The notes beneath the pieces were generated by a model. The model was given only the letters and a program-made list of their open reading frames with translations. It searched no databases and was not told where the DNA came from. Positions 1 through 6,935 of a stretch of 11,308 bases of DNA are shown in pieces; the stretch's first letter is position 1, and each line of letters opens with the position of its first letter. Where the stretch lies: NCBI GenBank assembly GCA_025356715.1, contig JANXRU010000133.1, positions 1-11,308 of the forward strand, in the 5' to 3' direction. The position numbers and the translations under genes were made by a program. Source of the stretch: Bacteroidota bacterium. Lineage in GTDB: Bacteria; Bacteroidota; Bacteroidia; B-17B0; B-17BO.

Positions 1-105
1 ATGTGGTTTATTAAAAGGAACGGCTTTAAGTAAAATGACATTTAGTAGCCATAAATAAAATTTAGAATGCTTTGCTTTCTGTACAAGAGAATTAAGTTTA
101 TCCAT
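1..105 (-). CDS. Probable hot-dog thioesterase (DUF4442/PaaI-like), N-terminal 35 codons only
   Basis: This is an open frame of 35 codons that starts with ATG at 105-103 and runs off the left edge without a stop. The translation begins MDKLNSLVQKAKHSK and continues through a hydrophobic stretch (FYLWLLNVILL, residues 16-26) to AVPFNKPH. From memory, the PFNKPH segment and the amphipathic N-terminal helix resemble Bacteroidota DUF4442-type hot-dog thioesterases, but the catalytic part lies outside the window. The start codon overlaps the stop of the upstream acyl-CoA-binding protein gene (TAATG), which suggests translational coupling and membership of the same operon. That the frame is real is fairly likely. 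The family assignment is tentative because only the N-terminus is visible. Confidence 0.62.
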   Translation of the reverse strand, partial: MDKLNSLVQKAKHSKFYLWLLNVILLKAVPFNKPH

Positions 106-371
106 TATTTTTTGAATAAACTTTCTACGTAGTCAATATATTTTTGTTGCGCATCTTCTTTACTCATTCCAGCTTTTGTTTTCCATGAATTTAATTTTGC
201 AGCAGCAATAAAATCAAACATCGCTGGTTTTTCTCCATGAGTTTCGGCATCTCCTAACGTTGCTTGTTTATTTAAAGCATATAATTCTAATAATACATCA
301 TTGCCTGGTTTTTCAGTTAATTCGTGAACATGTTTTTTTGCATCTTCAAATTTTTGTTCTAATTCAGTCAT
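105..371 (-). CDS. Acyl-CoA-binding protein (ACBP)
   Basis: This is a small cytosolic four-helix protein of 88 residues, the usual ACBP length, which binds and buffers long-chain acyl-CoA esters. The diagnostic segment is LYALNKQATLGD (residues 30-41), followed by the MFDFIAAAK helix (51-59), W63, GMSKEDA (68-74) and YIDYV (78-82). Residues aligning with the classical ligand contacts are Tyr31, Lys35, Lys59 and Tyr78. The Trp that normally follows the third of these (AKW in animal ACBPs) is Leu60 here, while the second Trp is kept as Trp63. The gene lies 9 bp downstream of a thioesterase gene and overlaps the next gene by one base. It therefore sits at the distal end of the beta-oxidation operon, where a carrier for acyl-CoA intermediates makes sense. 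Confidence 0.93.
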   Translation of the reverse strand: MTELEQKFEDAKKHVHELTEKPGNDVLLELYALNKQATLGDAETHGEKPAMFDFIAAAKLNSWKTKAGMSKEDAQQKYIDYVESLFKK

Positions 372-380
372 AGTCGTTTA

Positions 381-848
381 TTATTTTATGATATCAGGTT
401 TTTTTTCTGGAACTTCTTCTAAAACAAAATCTTTTGTTTTAGGAATGTGCATAAATTGCTCTGTTAATTCTGTCGGTAAGATTGCGAGCTTACGTTTTTC
501 CATATCAATCCAAGCTCCTTGTACATTAATTTGAGCAGCTTGTACGCCATCACTTCTATAAACTCCCTGGCTAAAAGACCAGCGACTTCCATCTCTTCTA
601 CAATGAGACATTTCGCACGTTACTCTTACTGTATCAGTTGGACCAACTTCTCGTAGGTATATTAATTCCTCCCTAAATAAGATGGGGCCAATTTTTAATT
701 TTTCCATTAATTTCGCATCAAAACCTAATTTAGATAAGATCTCTAAACGTGCTTGTGCTCCAAAATCAGCATAAGCAGAGTGACGCAGATGATTGTTTGA
801 ATCAACCTGAGACCACAAGACTTTGCCTTCATAAAAAACATTTTCCAT
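381..848 (-). CDS. Acyl-CoA thioesterase, 4HBT-type hot-dog fold
   Basis: This 155-residue protein is predicted to hydrolyse an acyl-CoA thioester to free acid and CoA in the cytoplasm. The N-terminal signature of the 4-hydroxybenzoyl-CoA thioesterase family is clear: VLWSQVDSNNHLRHSAYADF (residues 10-29). Asp16 is in the usual catalytic position, followed by His20, Tyr26 and the conserved AR pair of the long helix (33-34). The rest fits one hot-dog domain (strand LIYLREVGPTDTVRV, then WSFSQGVYRSDGVQAAQINVQGAWID) with a charged C-terminal tail. No signal peptide is seen. It precedes the ACBP gene by 9 bp, and the two are probably co-transcribed. The gap to the upstream acyl-CoA dehydrogenase gene is about 110 bp and contains an inverted repeat, so whether it belongs to the fad operon is inferred. 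Substrate chain length cannot be read from the sequence. Confidence 0.88.
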   Translation of the reverse strand: MENVFYEGKVLWSQVDSNNHLRHSAYADFGAQARLEILSKLGFDAKLMEKLKIGPILFREELIYLREVGPTDTVRVTCEMSHCRRDGSRWSFSQGVYRSDGVQAAQINVQGAWIDMEKRKLAILPTELTEQFMHIPKTKDFVLEEVPEKKPDIIK

Positions 849-864
849 TTATAATTATTTAATA

Positions 865-954
865 TAGAACGCTGATGACGCTGATTTTTGGTATGGATTA
901 ATATTTAGTATAAAAAACATTCGATCTTAATCAATCTGTGTTATCTGCGTTCTA
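865..954. repeat. Imperfect inverted repeat with 22-bp arms, small repetitive-element candidate
   Basis: The left arm at 865-886 and the reverse complement of the right arm at 933-954 agree at 18 of 22 positions (TAGAACGC.GAT.AC.C.GATT). Each arm is itself two copies of a roughly 10-base unit of the form ACGCTGATG or ACGCAGATA. A further GATTAA/TTAATC pair (896-901 and 927-932) extends the stem after a bulge. The element lies in the gap between the fadE stop and the thioesterase start, ending about 5 bp from the fadE stop. It has no adjacent T-run in the direction of transcription, so it is not an ordinary intrinsic terminator. From memory, ACGCAGAT-type intergenic repeats are scattered in Bacteroidota genomes. 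No transposase is nearby, so this could be a MITE or REP-like element, or a processed mRNA hairpin. Confidence 0.75.
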
Positions 955-959
955 ATGTA

Positions 960-2753
960 TTAAAAACAATATTTATTTTCTGTAATTAATTTTTGTGCAA
1001 CTGTTTGACGTGCATTTTTAGCATTGAAAGGATCTTGTTTAGTATAACGTTTTAATCCCATTAACATCATGCGTAATTCGTCGCCTTCGCCAAAACTATT
1101 TAAAGCTTCTTTTCCTTCAATCCAAATTTTGTCACAAGCAGAATTGATATAAGAACGCATCATCGCTAACTCTACTTCACAAGCAACTTCGCTTCTCATG
1201 CTTACTAATTTCTCAACACGTAATAGGGTTGATTCTGCTACATAAGTTTCTATTGCCATATTAGCAATATTCATAATGATTTCTTGTTCCTTGCTTAACG
1301 AAGTCATTAATTTTTGAACAGCAGCACCCGCAGTTAATAAAATAGCTTTTTTGAAATTGCCAACTAATTTTTTCTCATAAGCAAATAATGTTTCATCTGG
1401 CTCGCCAAATTCAGGAATAGCAACTAGTTCCGCAGCAACTTTTTGTGCAGGCCCCATTAAATCTAATTCGCCTTTCATTGCTCGTTTCAATATCATATCA
1501 ACAATTAATAGTCTATTAATTTCGTTTGTTCCTTCAAAAATTCGATTAATACGAGAATCTCGGTATGCTCTATCCATTGGGGCTTCAGCGCTATAACCCA
1601 TACCACCATAAATTTGCACACCTTCATCAGACACATAATCTAATGTTTCAGAACCATGCACTTTTAAGATGGCGGCTTCTACTGCAAATTGTTCAATACC
1701 TTTTAATTTAGCTTTTCCTTCTTCCATTCCGCCTGCAATTAAAGCATCAATCGCATCTTCAATATTTTGAGAAGCTCGGTAGGTAGCACTTTCAGAAGCA
1801 AAAATACGGATAGCTTGTTCTGCTAGTTTATAACGAATAGCACCATATTTAGAAATTGCTCTTTCAAATTGAATACGCTCATTAGCATATTGTATAGAGT
1901 GAGTTGAAATACGTTTACTGCCACCAATTGCCGCGCCAGCTAATTTAACGCGACCAATATTTAAAATGTTAACCGCAATTTTAAATCCATTTTCTCTATC
2001 AGATAACATATTTTCAACGGGGACTTTACAATCATTGAAAAATACTTGACGTGTAGAACTTCCTTTGATTCCCATTTTATGTTCCTCAGGATTTAAAGAA
2101 ATTCCACCAAATGCTTTTTCTACTATAAATGCAGTTAAGTTTTTGTCGTCACCTATTTTAGCAAATACAGTGAATATATCAGCAAATCCACCATTTGTAA
2201 TCCACATTTTTTGACCATTTAAAATGTAGTGTTTACCATCTGCAGTTAATGTAGCAGTTGTTTTTCCACTATTAGCATCAGAACCAGCGCTTGGCTCTGT
2301 TAAACAATAACAGGCTTTCCATTCGCCTGAAGCTAATTTTGGAATGTATTTCTTTTTTTGTTCTTCGTTACCATAATATAAAATTGGTAAAGTTCCAATT
2401 CCAGTGTGAGCAGATAAAGCTACGGCAAATGAATGGCCTGCACCAAGTGCTTCAGTCGTTAACATAGATGTTACAAAATCAGCACCCATACCACCTAAAT
2501 CTTCAGGAACTGAAACACCTAATAAACCTAGCGCTCCTGATTTTTCCATTAAAGATGGCATTAAGCCTTCTTCTTGAGAATCAATACGATCTAATATTGG
2601 TGAAATTTCTTGATCGATGAAATCATCGCAAGTTTGTTTCATCATTAATTGTTCTTCGTTCCATTGTTCAGGAATAAATATATCTTGTGCGTTTGTTTCT
2701 TTAATTAAGAATTCGCCACCTTTTGTTTTTGTTGATTGAGTTGTTGTTGACAT
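960..2753 (-). CDS. fadE: Acyl-CoA dehydrogenase, long form with C-terminal extension (FadE type)
   Basis: This FAD enzyme of 597 residues catalyses the first beta-oxidation step, acyl-CoA to trans-2-enoyl-CoA, and passes electrons to ETF. The N-terminal helical domain covers about residues 30-145. The beta domain carries CYCLTEPSAGSDA (148-160) and KMWITNGGFADIF (182-194). The C-terminal helical domain covers about 260-415 and includes YGGMGY (382-387). FEGTNEINR (406-414) contains the predicted catalytic base Glu407. About 170 further residues follow, as in VLCAD/ACAD9 and the 594-residue Bacillus FadE, so long-chain substrates are likely. The start is preceded by an A-rich stretch typical of Bacteroidota. 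The thiolase gene ends 58 bp upstream. No ETF genes lie in the window. Confidence 0.95.
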   Translation of the reverse strand: MSTTTQSTKTKGGEFLIKETNAQDIFIPEQWNEEQLMMKQTCDDFIDQEISPILDRIDSQEEGLMPSLMEKSGALGLLGVSVPEDLGGMGADFVTSMLTTEALGAGHSFAVALSAHTGIGTLPILYYGNEEQKKKYIPKLASGEWKACYCLTEPSAGSDANSGKTTATLTADGKHYILNGQKMWITNGGFADIFTVFAKIGDDKNLTAFIVEKAFGGISLNPEEHKMGIKGSSTRQVFFNDCKVPVENMLSDRENGFKIAVNILNIGRVKLAGAAIGGSKRISTHSIQYANERIQFERAISKYGAIRYKLAEQAIRIFASESATYRASQNIEDAIDALIAGGMEEGKAKLKGIEQFAVEAAILKVHGSETLDYVSDEGVQIYGGMGYSAEAPMDRAYRDSRINRIFEGTNEINRLLIVDMILKRAMKGELDLMGPAQKVAAELVAIPEFGEPDETLFAYEKKLVGNFKKAILLTAGAAVQKLMTSLSKEQEIIMNIANMAIETYVAESTLLRVEKLVSMRSEVACEVELAMMRSYINSACDKIWIEGKEALNSFGEGDELRMMLMGLKRYTKQDPFNAKNARQTVAQKLITENKYCF

Positions 2754-2811
2754 TTTTTATTTATTAAAAGGTTTATAATTTATCTAAATACTAAAATCTG
2801 ATTACTAAATA

Positions 2812-3987
2812 TTATAATAATTCGAATACACCAGCGGCACCATGTCCTGTGCCAATACACATGGTTACAACACCGTATTTTTTATTTTGACGACGTAATT
2901 CACCAAATAATTGTACAGATAATTTAGCGCCACTACATCCTAAAGGATGACCTAATGCAATAGCTCCGCCATTCACATTTACTTTATCTGGATTCAATTC
3001 TAATTTACGAACGACAGCTAATGATTGTGATGCGAAGGCTTCGTTTAGTTCAAATAAATCAATATCATTCATTTTTAATCCAGCTTGTTCAACCGCTTTA
3101 GGAATGGCAGCAATTGGCCCAATACCCATAATGCGAGGAGGAACGCCAGCTACAGCGTGAGATACTAAACGGGCGATAGGAGTTAAGTTATGCTCTTTCA
3201 TAAACTTCTCACTGCACACCATTACGAATGCAGCGCCATCACTTGTTTGCGAAGAGTTACCGGCAGTAACTGAACCGCCATTAGCAAATACAGGCTTTAA
3301 TTTTGCTAAGGCTTCTACTGATGTATCTCCTCTGGGCCCTTCATCTGTATCAACTATAAAATCACGTGTTTTACGTTTTTGATTTTCATCTAAATAGGTT
3401 TCACTTACTTTTACTGGAACAATTTCATCTTTAAATTTTCCTGCTTTAATGGCAGCAATTGCTTTTTGATGAGAGTTGTAAGCAAATAAATCTTGATCTT
3501 CACGCGATACATTAAATTCTTTAGCAACAGCTTCTGCCGTTAAACCCATTCCCCAGTACCAATCAGGATGTTCTTTAGCAACTTTTGGATTTGGAACAAT
3601 TCTCCAGCCACCCATTGGAATTAAACTCATACTTTCAGAACCACCAGCAATGATACAATCTGCATAGCCAGCTGTAATTTTTGCTGAAGCTATTGAAATG
3701 GTTTCTAAACCAGATGCGCAATAACGATTTACGGTCATTCCCGAAACTTTATCTGTATTTAAAGATAAAAGAGAAATAATTCTTCCAACGTTTAATCCTT
3801 GTTCGGCTTCTGGCATGGCGTTACCAACCATCATATCATCAATGCGTGTATGATCAATTTGTGGCATTGAAGCCATCAAATGTTTAATAACATCAGCTGC
3901 TAAATCATCTGGGCGGGTAAATCTAAAACCGCCTCGTGTTGCTTTTCCTACTGCACTTCTAAAACCTGCTACTATATATGCGTTCAT
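2812..3987 (-). CDS. fadA: Acetyl-CoA C-acyltransferase (3-ketoacyl-CoA thiolase)
   Basis: The last step of the spiral, thiolytic cleavage of 3-ketoacyl-CoA to acetyl-CoA and a shortened acyl-CoA, fits this 391-residue thiolase. Family landmarks are all present: nucleophile Cys90 in NRYCASGLE (87-95), the NEAFASQ motif, His347 in NGGAIALGHPLGCSG (339-353), and the proton-relay Cys377 in the C-terminal CIGTGHG (377-383). Its length equals that of Bacillus FadA. The chain starts MNAYIVAGFRSAVGK, standard for the family, which supports this start. It lies 21 bp downstream of the fadN stop and 58 bp upstream of fadE, all on one strand, so co-transcription is likely. A degradative rather than biosynthetic role is inferred from these neighbours. 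Confidence 0.95.
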   Translation of the reverse strand: MNAYIVAGFRSAVGKATRGGFRFTRPDDLAADVIKHLMASMPQIDHTRIDDMMVGNAMPEAEQGLNVGRIISLLSLNTDKVSGMTVNRYCASGLETISIASAKITAGYADCIIAGGSESMSLIPMGGWRIVPNPKVAKEHPDWYWGMGLTAEAVAKEFNVSREDQDLFAYNSHQKAIAAIKAGKFKDEIVPVKVSETYLDENQKRKTRDFIVDTDEGPRGDTSVEALAKLKPVFANGGSVTAGNSSQTSDGAAFVMVCSEKFMKEHNLTPIARLVSHAVAGVPPRIMGIGPIAAIPKAVEQAGLKMNDIDLFELNEAFASQSLAVVRKLELNPDKVNVNGGAIALGHPLGCSGAKLSVQLFGELRRQNKKYGVVTMCIGTGHGAAGVFELL

Positions 3988-4008
3988 AATTGTATATTTT
4001 AAATATGA

Positions 4009-6414
4009 TTAATTTCTTAAAATTTTCCCTCCATTAATAATACTATGTAAACGTTCCATTGTTTTTTTCTCAGCGCATAACTGAACAAAAGCCTCTCGCT
4101 CTAAATCCAATAAATACTGTTCTGAAACCAACGTTGGTTGCGATAAATTTCCACCAGCAATAACATAACCTAATTTTTGAGAGATTTTTAAATCATGTTC
4201 ACTCATATAATTACCACTATACATAGAGTCTGCACCTACATACACTAATCCAAGAGCTGTATTACCTAACACTTTAATATCCTTACGCAATAACGGTTTT
4301 TGATATCCTTCGTTTGCCATTAATAAACATTCAGCTTTTGCTTCCGATAATTGTCGTGCACGAGATACAACAACTTTATCAATACCTTTACGTAAAATCC
4401 CTAAATCAAAGGCTTCGTAAGCTGACGTAGAAACTTTAGCTTGACCAATTGTTAAAAATTTATCACGGAAAACGTTTAATTCAACATCACCCTCTTTGAT
4501 TGAATCTGATAAACGAACAGCAAACTCCTTAGTTCCACCACCACCAGGTATAACGCCAACTCCAAATTCAACTAAGCCAATATAGGTTTCTGCATGAGCA
4601 ACAACCTTATCAGCATGCAAACAAATTTCGCAACCGCCACCCAAGGTTAAATTGTGAGGAGCCGCAACTACTGGTATAGATGAGTAACGTAATCGCATGG
4701 TAGTGTTTTGAAAAGCACGAACAGCCATGTTTAATTCATCCCATTCTTGTTCTGCTGCTAGCATAAATATTAAGCCCACATTAGCACCTGCTGAGAAATT
4801 AGCGCCTTCGTTACTAATGACTAATCCCTTGTAATCTTTTTCTGCAATGTCAATAGCTTTGTTTAAGCCTTGTAAAATCTCGCTACCAATTGTATTCATT
4901 TTAGTATGGAATTCCGCATTTAAAATACCATCACCTAAATCCGTAATTGTAACACCGCTATTTTTCCATACAGTTTTTGATGAACGAATATTTTCTAATG
5001 AAATAAATTGTTCAGATCCTGGAATTGTTTTATAGGTTTTAGATGCAACATCATAAAACTGACGAACACCATTATCTAATTTATAAAATGTTTTGTTCCC
5101 TGCTTTTAAAAAATCGTATACCCAAGCAGCCGGTTTGTTATCAGAGCTTTCCATTAATTTAACAGCAGCTTCAATACCTATAGCATCCCAATATTCAAAT
5201 GGTCCTAAATCCCATCCAAATCCAGCTCTTAAGGCATCATCTATTTTGTATAGTTCGTTAGCTATTTCTGGAATACGATTAGATACGTATTGAAATAAGC
5301 CTGCAAAAGTAGCGCGGTAAAATTCACCAGCTTTGTCTTTACCTGATACTAATACCTTAACGCGTTCTTTTAAATTATCAATAGACTTAGTTAATTCAAG
5401 CGTTGCAAATTTAATTTTTTGTGAAGGCTTGTATTCTAATGTTTTTAAATCTAAAACAAGAATTTCAGTTTTACCTTCTTTGCTTTTAGTCTTCTTGTAA
5501 AACCCTTGTCCTGTCTTGTCACCTAACCATTTATTTTCTGCCATCTTTTTTAAATAATCTGGCAATTCAAATAAAGCACGAGCTTCATCAGTTGGGCAAT
5601 TTTGTTTTAAACCATTTGCTACATTAATTAAGGTATCTAATCCAACAACATCCCCTGTTCTAAAGGTGGCTGATTTTGGGCGGCCTAAAACAGGCCCTGT
5701 TAATTTATCGACTTCCTCCACTGTTAATCCTAATTTTTCAACAGCGTGTAATAAAGCCATGATGCCGTAAACTCCTACACGATTAGCGATAAATGCAGGA
5801 GTATCTTTACAAAGTACAGTAGTTTTTCCTAAATGTTGTTCTCCAAATTCCATTAAAAAATCAACAACTTCAGGGCTAGTATGTGGGGTAGGAATTATTT
5901 CTAATAATTTTAAGTAACGTGGAGGATTGAAAAAATGTGATCCACAGAAATTTGTTTTAAAATCATCACTTCGTCCTTCTGCCATTAAATGTATAGGAAT
6001 ACCGGATGTATTAGAAGTAACTAATGAACCTAGTTTGCGGTGTTTTTCAACCTGATCATAAACTTTCTTTTTAATATCCAAGTTTTCAACTACGACTTCT
6101 ATAACCCAGTCGCAGGTAGAAATTTTAGACATATCATCTTCAAAATTTCCTGTAGAAATTCGTGAAGCAAATTCTTTTTTATAAATAGGAGAAGGATTTG
6201 ATTTTAAAGCAAATTGTAAAGCATCATTTACCATTCGATTTCTGACACCTTTCGTTTCCAAAGTTAAACCTTTTGCTTTCTCGGCATCGTTCAACTCTTT
6301 CGGAGTGATATCTAATAACACCACTTCGCAACCAATGTTGGCGAAATGGCAGGCAATGCGGCTACCCATAACGCCAGAGCCAAGAATTGCTACTTTTTGA
6401 ATTAATCTTTTCAT
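4009..6414 (-). CDS. fadN: 3-hydroxyacyl-CoA dehydrogenase / enoyl-CoA hydratase fusion (FadN type)
   Basis: This bifunctional protein of 801 residues hydrates enoyl-CoA and oxidises 3-hydroxyacyl-CoA with NAD+. The dehydrogenase is N-terminal. It has the Rossmann loop GSGVMGS (12-18), SNTSGIP (134-140), and catalytic His160 in GSHFFNP with Glu172. The C-terminal dehydrogenase domain begins near PAFIANRVG (206-214), and a second, degenerate copy spans about 370-415 (FQYVSNRIPEIAN). The hydratase/isomerase domain is C-terminal (about 490-690). It has an oxyanion-hole segment GANFSAGANVG (537-547), Glu595 in GGGCE, and Glu616 before GVGVIPGGGGTKE, so both expected acidic residues are present. 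This domain order is that of Bacillus FadN (789 residues) and opposite to E. coli FadB. The start lies only 5 bp after the marR stop, so the two are probably translated from one message. Confidence 0.95.
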   Translation of the reverse strand: MKRLIQKVAILGSGVMGSRIACHFANIGCEVVLLDITPKELNDAEKAKGLTLETKGVRNRMVNDALQFALKSNPSPIYKKEFASRISTGNFEDDMSKISTCDWVIEVVVENLDIKKKVYDQVEKHRKLGSLVTSNTSGIPIHLMAEGRSDDFKTNFCGSHFFNPPRYLKLLEIIPTPHTSPEVVDFLMEFGEQHLGKTTVLCKDTPAFIANRVGVYGIMALLHAVEKLGLTVEEVDKLTGPVLGRPKSATFRTGDVVGLDTLINVANGLKQNCPTDEARALFELPDYLKKMAENKWLGDKTGQGFYKKTKSKEGKTEILVLDLKTLEYKPSQKIKFATLELTKSIDNLKERVKVLVSGKDKAGEFYRATFAGLFQYVSNRIPEIANELYKIDDALRAGFGWDLGPFEYWDAIGIEAAVKLMESSDNKPAAWVYDFLKAGNKTFYKLDNGVRQFYDVASKTYKTIPGSEQFISLENIRSSKTVWKNSGVTITDLGDGILNAEFHTKMNTIGSEILQGLNKAIDIAEKDYKGLVISNEGANFSAGANVGLIFMLAAEQEWDELNMAVRAFQNTTMRLRYSSIPVVAAPHNLTLGGGCEICLHADKVVAHAETYIGLVEFGVGVIPGGGGTKEFAVRLSDSIKEGDVELNVFRDKFLTIGQAKVSTSAYEAFDLGILRKGIDKVVVSRARQLSEAKAECLLMANEGYQKPLLRKDIKVLGNTALGLVYVGADSMYSGNYMSEHDLKISQKLGYVIAGGNLSQPTLVSEQYLLDLEREAFVQLCAEKKTMERLHSIINGGKILRN

Positions 6415-6419
6415 CTAAT

Positions 6420-6869
6420 TTATAATTTAATTAATTTATTTCTTTCTTCTGCTAGTGCTGTTATTTCATCTAAAGTTTTTAAAAAATCATCGATTTTTTC
6501 TTTACCAATTTTTATGGATACCATATGATTGAAATTCCTAACGACATTTTTCGCCAAATCTTTAGATGCTTTTCCTTTAGGGGTTAAAATGATTTTTATT
6601 TTACGTTTATCTGTTTTATCTGGCACTCTATGGATTAATTTTTTTTTCTCAAGAGATAAGGTTATGCGTGATAAGGAGGTGCTTTCCATACCAAGTAATG
6701 GAGCTAAATCTGAACCATACGATCCTTCATGGCTATCTATGTTTAATAAAAAATGCCCCATGGCTATTGTTAAGCCATGTAATGAAGCTTCAGCATTATA
6801 CATTCGACTAACAACTTGCCAAGATGTTTTTAATTTAGAATCAATTGTTTCTGTATGTTTCTTACTCAT
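6420..6869 (-). CDS. MarR-family transcriptional regulator, predicted local regulator of the fad locus
   Basis: This is a 149-residue winged-helix DNA-binding protein, probably a homodimer. The winged helix spans about residues 48-105. SDLAPLLGMESTSLSRITLSLEKKKLI (53-79) covers the helix-turn-helix. The wing is RVPDKTDKRKIKIILTPKG (81-99), with the family's typical D.R signature at Asp87 and Arg89. Flanking helices (about 10-45 and 103-145) form the dimerisation region. The gene is first in a transcription unit with fadN, fadA and fadE. An operator-like palindrome lies directly upstream, and a near-identical copy lies between acsL and the flavoprotein gene, so autoregulation plus control of both is inferred. 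An acyl-CoA ligand is plausible but not shown by sequence. Only about 10 bases separate the proposed -7 element from the ATG, so the leader would be very short. Confidence 0.92.
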   Translation of the reverse strand: MSKKHTETIDSKLKTSWQVVSRMYNAEASLHGLTIAMGHFLLNIDSHEGSYGSDLAPLLGMESTSLSRITLSLEKKKLIHRVPDKTDKRKIKIILTPKGKASKDLAKNVVRNFNHMVSIKIGKEKIDDFLKTLDEITALAEERNKLIKL

Positions 6870-6879
6870 AATTATTTAA

Positions 6880-6887
6880 CAAATATA
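6880..6887 (-). promoter_or_regulatory. Candidate -7 promoter element of marR-fad operon (TATATTTG)
   Basis: On the minus strand this reads TATATTTG, a full match to the Bacteroidota -7 consensus TAnnTTTG. It is 10 bases upstream of the marR ATG. The palindromic operator candidate occupies the region where the -33 element would lie, which fits repression by blocking sigma contact. No clear TTG -33 box is visible. Confidence 0.6.
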
Positions 6888-6913
6888 CATAATAATATAT
6901 TATGCGTGCATAA
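6888..6913. promoter_or_regulatory. Operator candidate 1, upstream of marR (CATAA-N7-TTATGCGTGCATAA)
   Basis: The core TTATGCGTGCATAA (6900-6913) is a 6-2-6 palindrome. Its outer arms extend by one more pair, giving ATTATGC/GCATAAT over 6899-6914. An extra half-site, CATAA, sits 7 bases to the left at 6888-6892. The same three-part layout with the same spacing recurs at 8738-8763. The site lies between marR and the end of acsL, immediately upstream of the marR -7 element. Palindromes of this length are the usual target of MarR dimers, so binding by the adjacent MarR protein is the simplest reading. Confidence 0.72.
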
Positions 6914-6935
6914 TTTATTTTTTATTTAAAGTTTT

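Noticed and set aside
2812..2860. Thiolase C-terminal motif reads CIGTGHG instead of the common CIGGGMG or CIGGGQG
   Set aside because: E. coli FadA also varies here (CIGLGQG). The catalytic Cys377 and flanking glycines are kept, so this is ordinary variation.
3188..3203. TTATGC...CATAA, resembling the operator half-sites
   Set aside because: It is inside thiolase codons, the right half is TCATAA rather than GCATAA, and the spacing differs from the two real candidates.
4847..5293. Two plus-strand open frames of about 60 codons (4847-5035 and 5093-5293)
   Set aside because: They lie wholly inside fadN on the opposite strand, have no recognisable domains, and fadN is strongly supported.
6529..6879. 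Plus-strand open frame of 116 codons antisense to marR
   Set aside because: It lies almost entirely antisense to the well-supported MarR gene, has no family resemblance and no start context of its own. It is a coding shadow.
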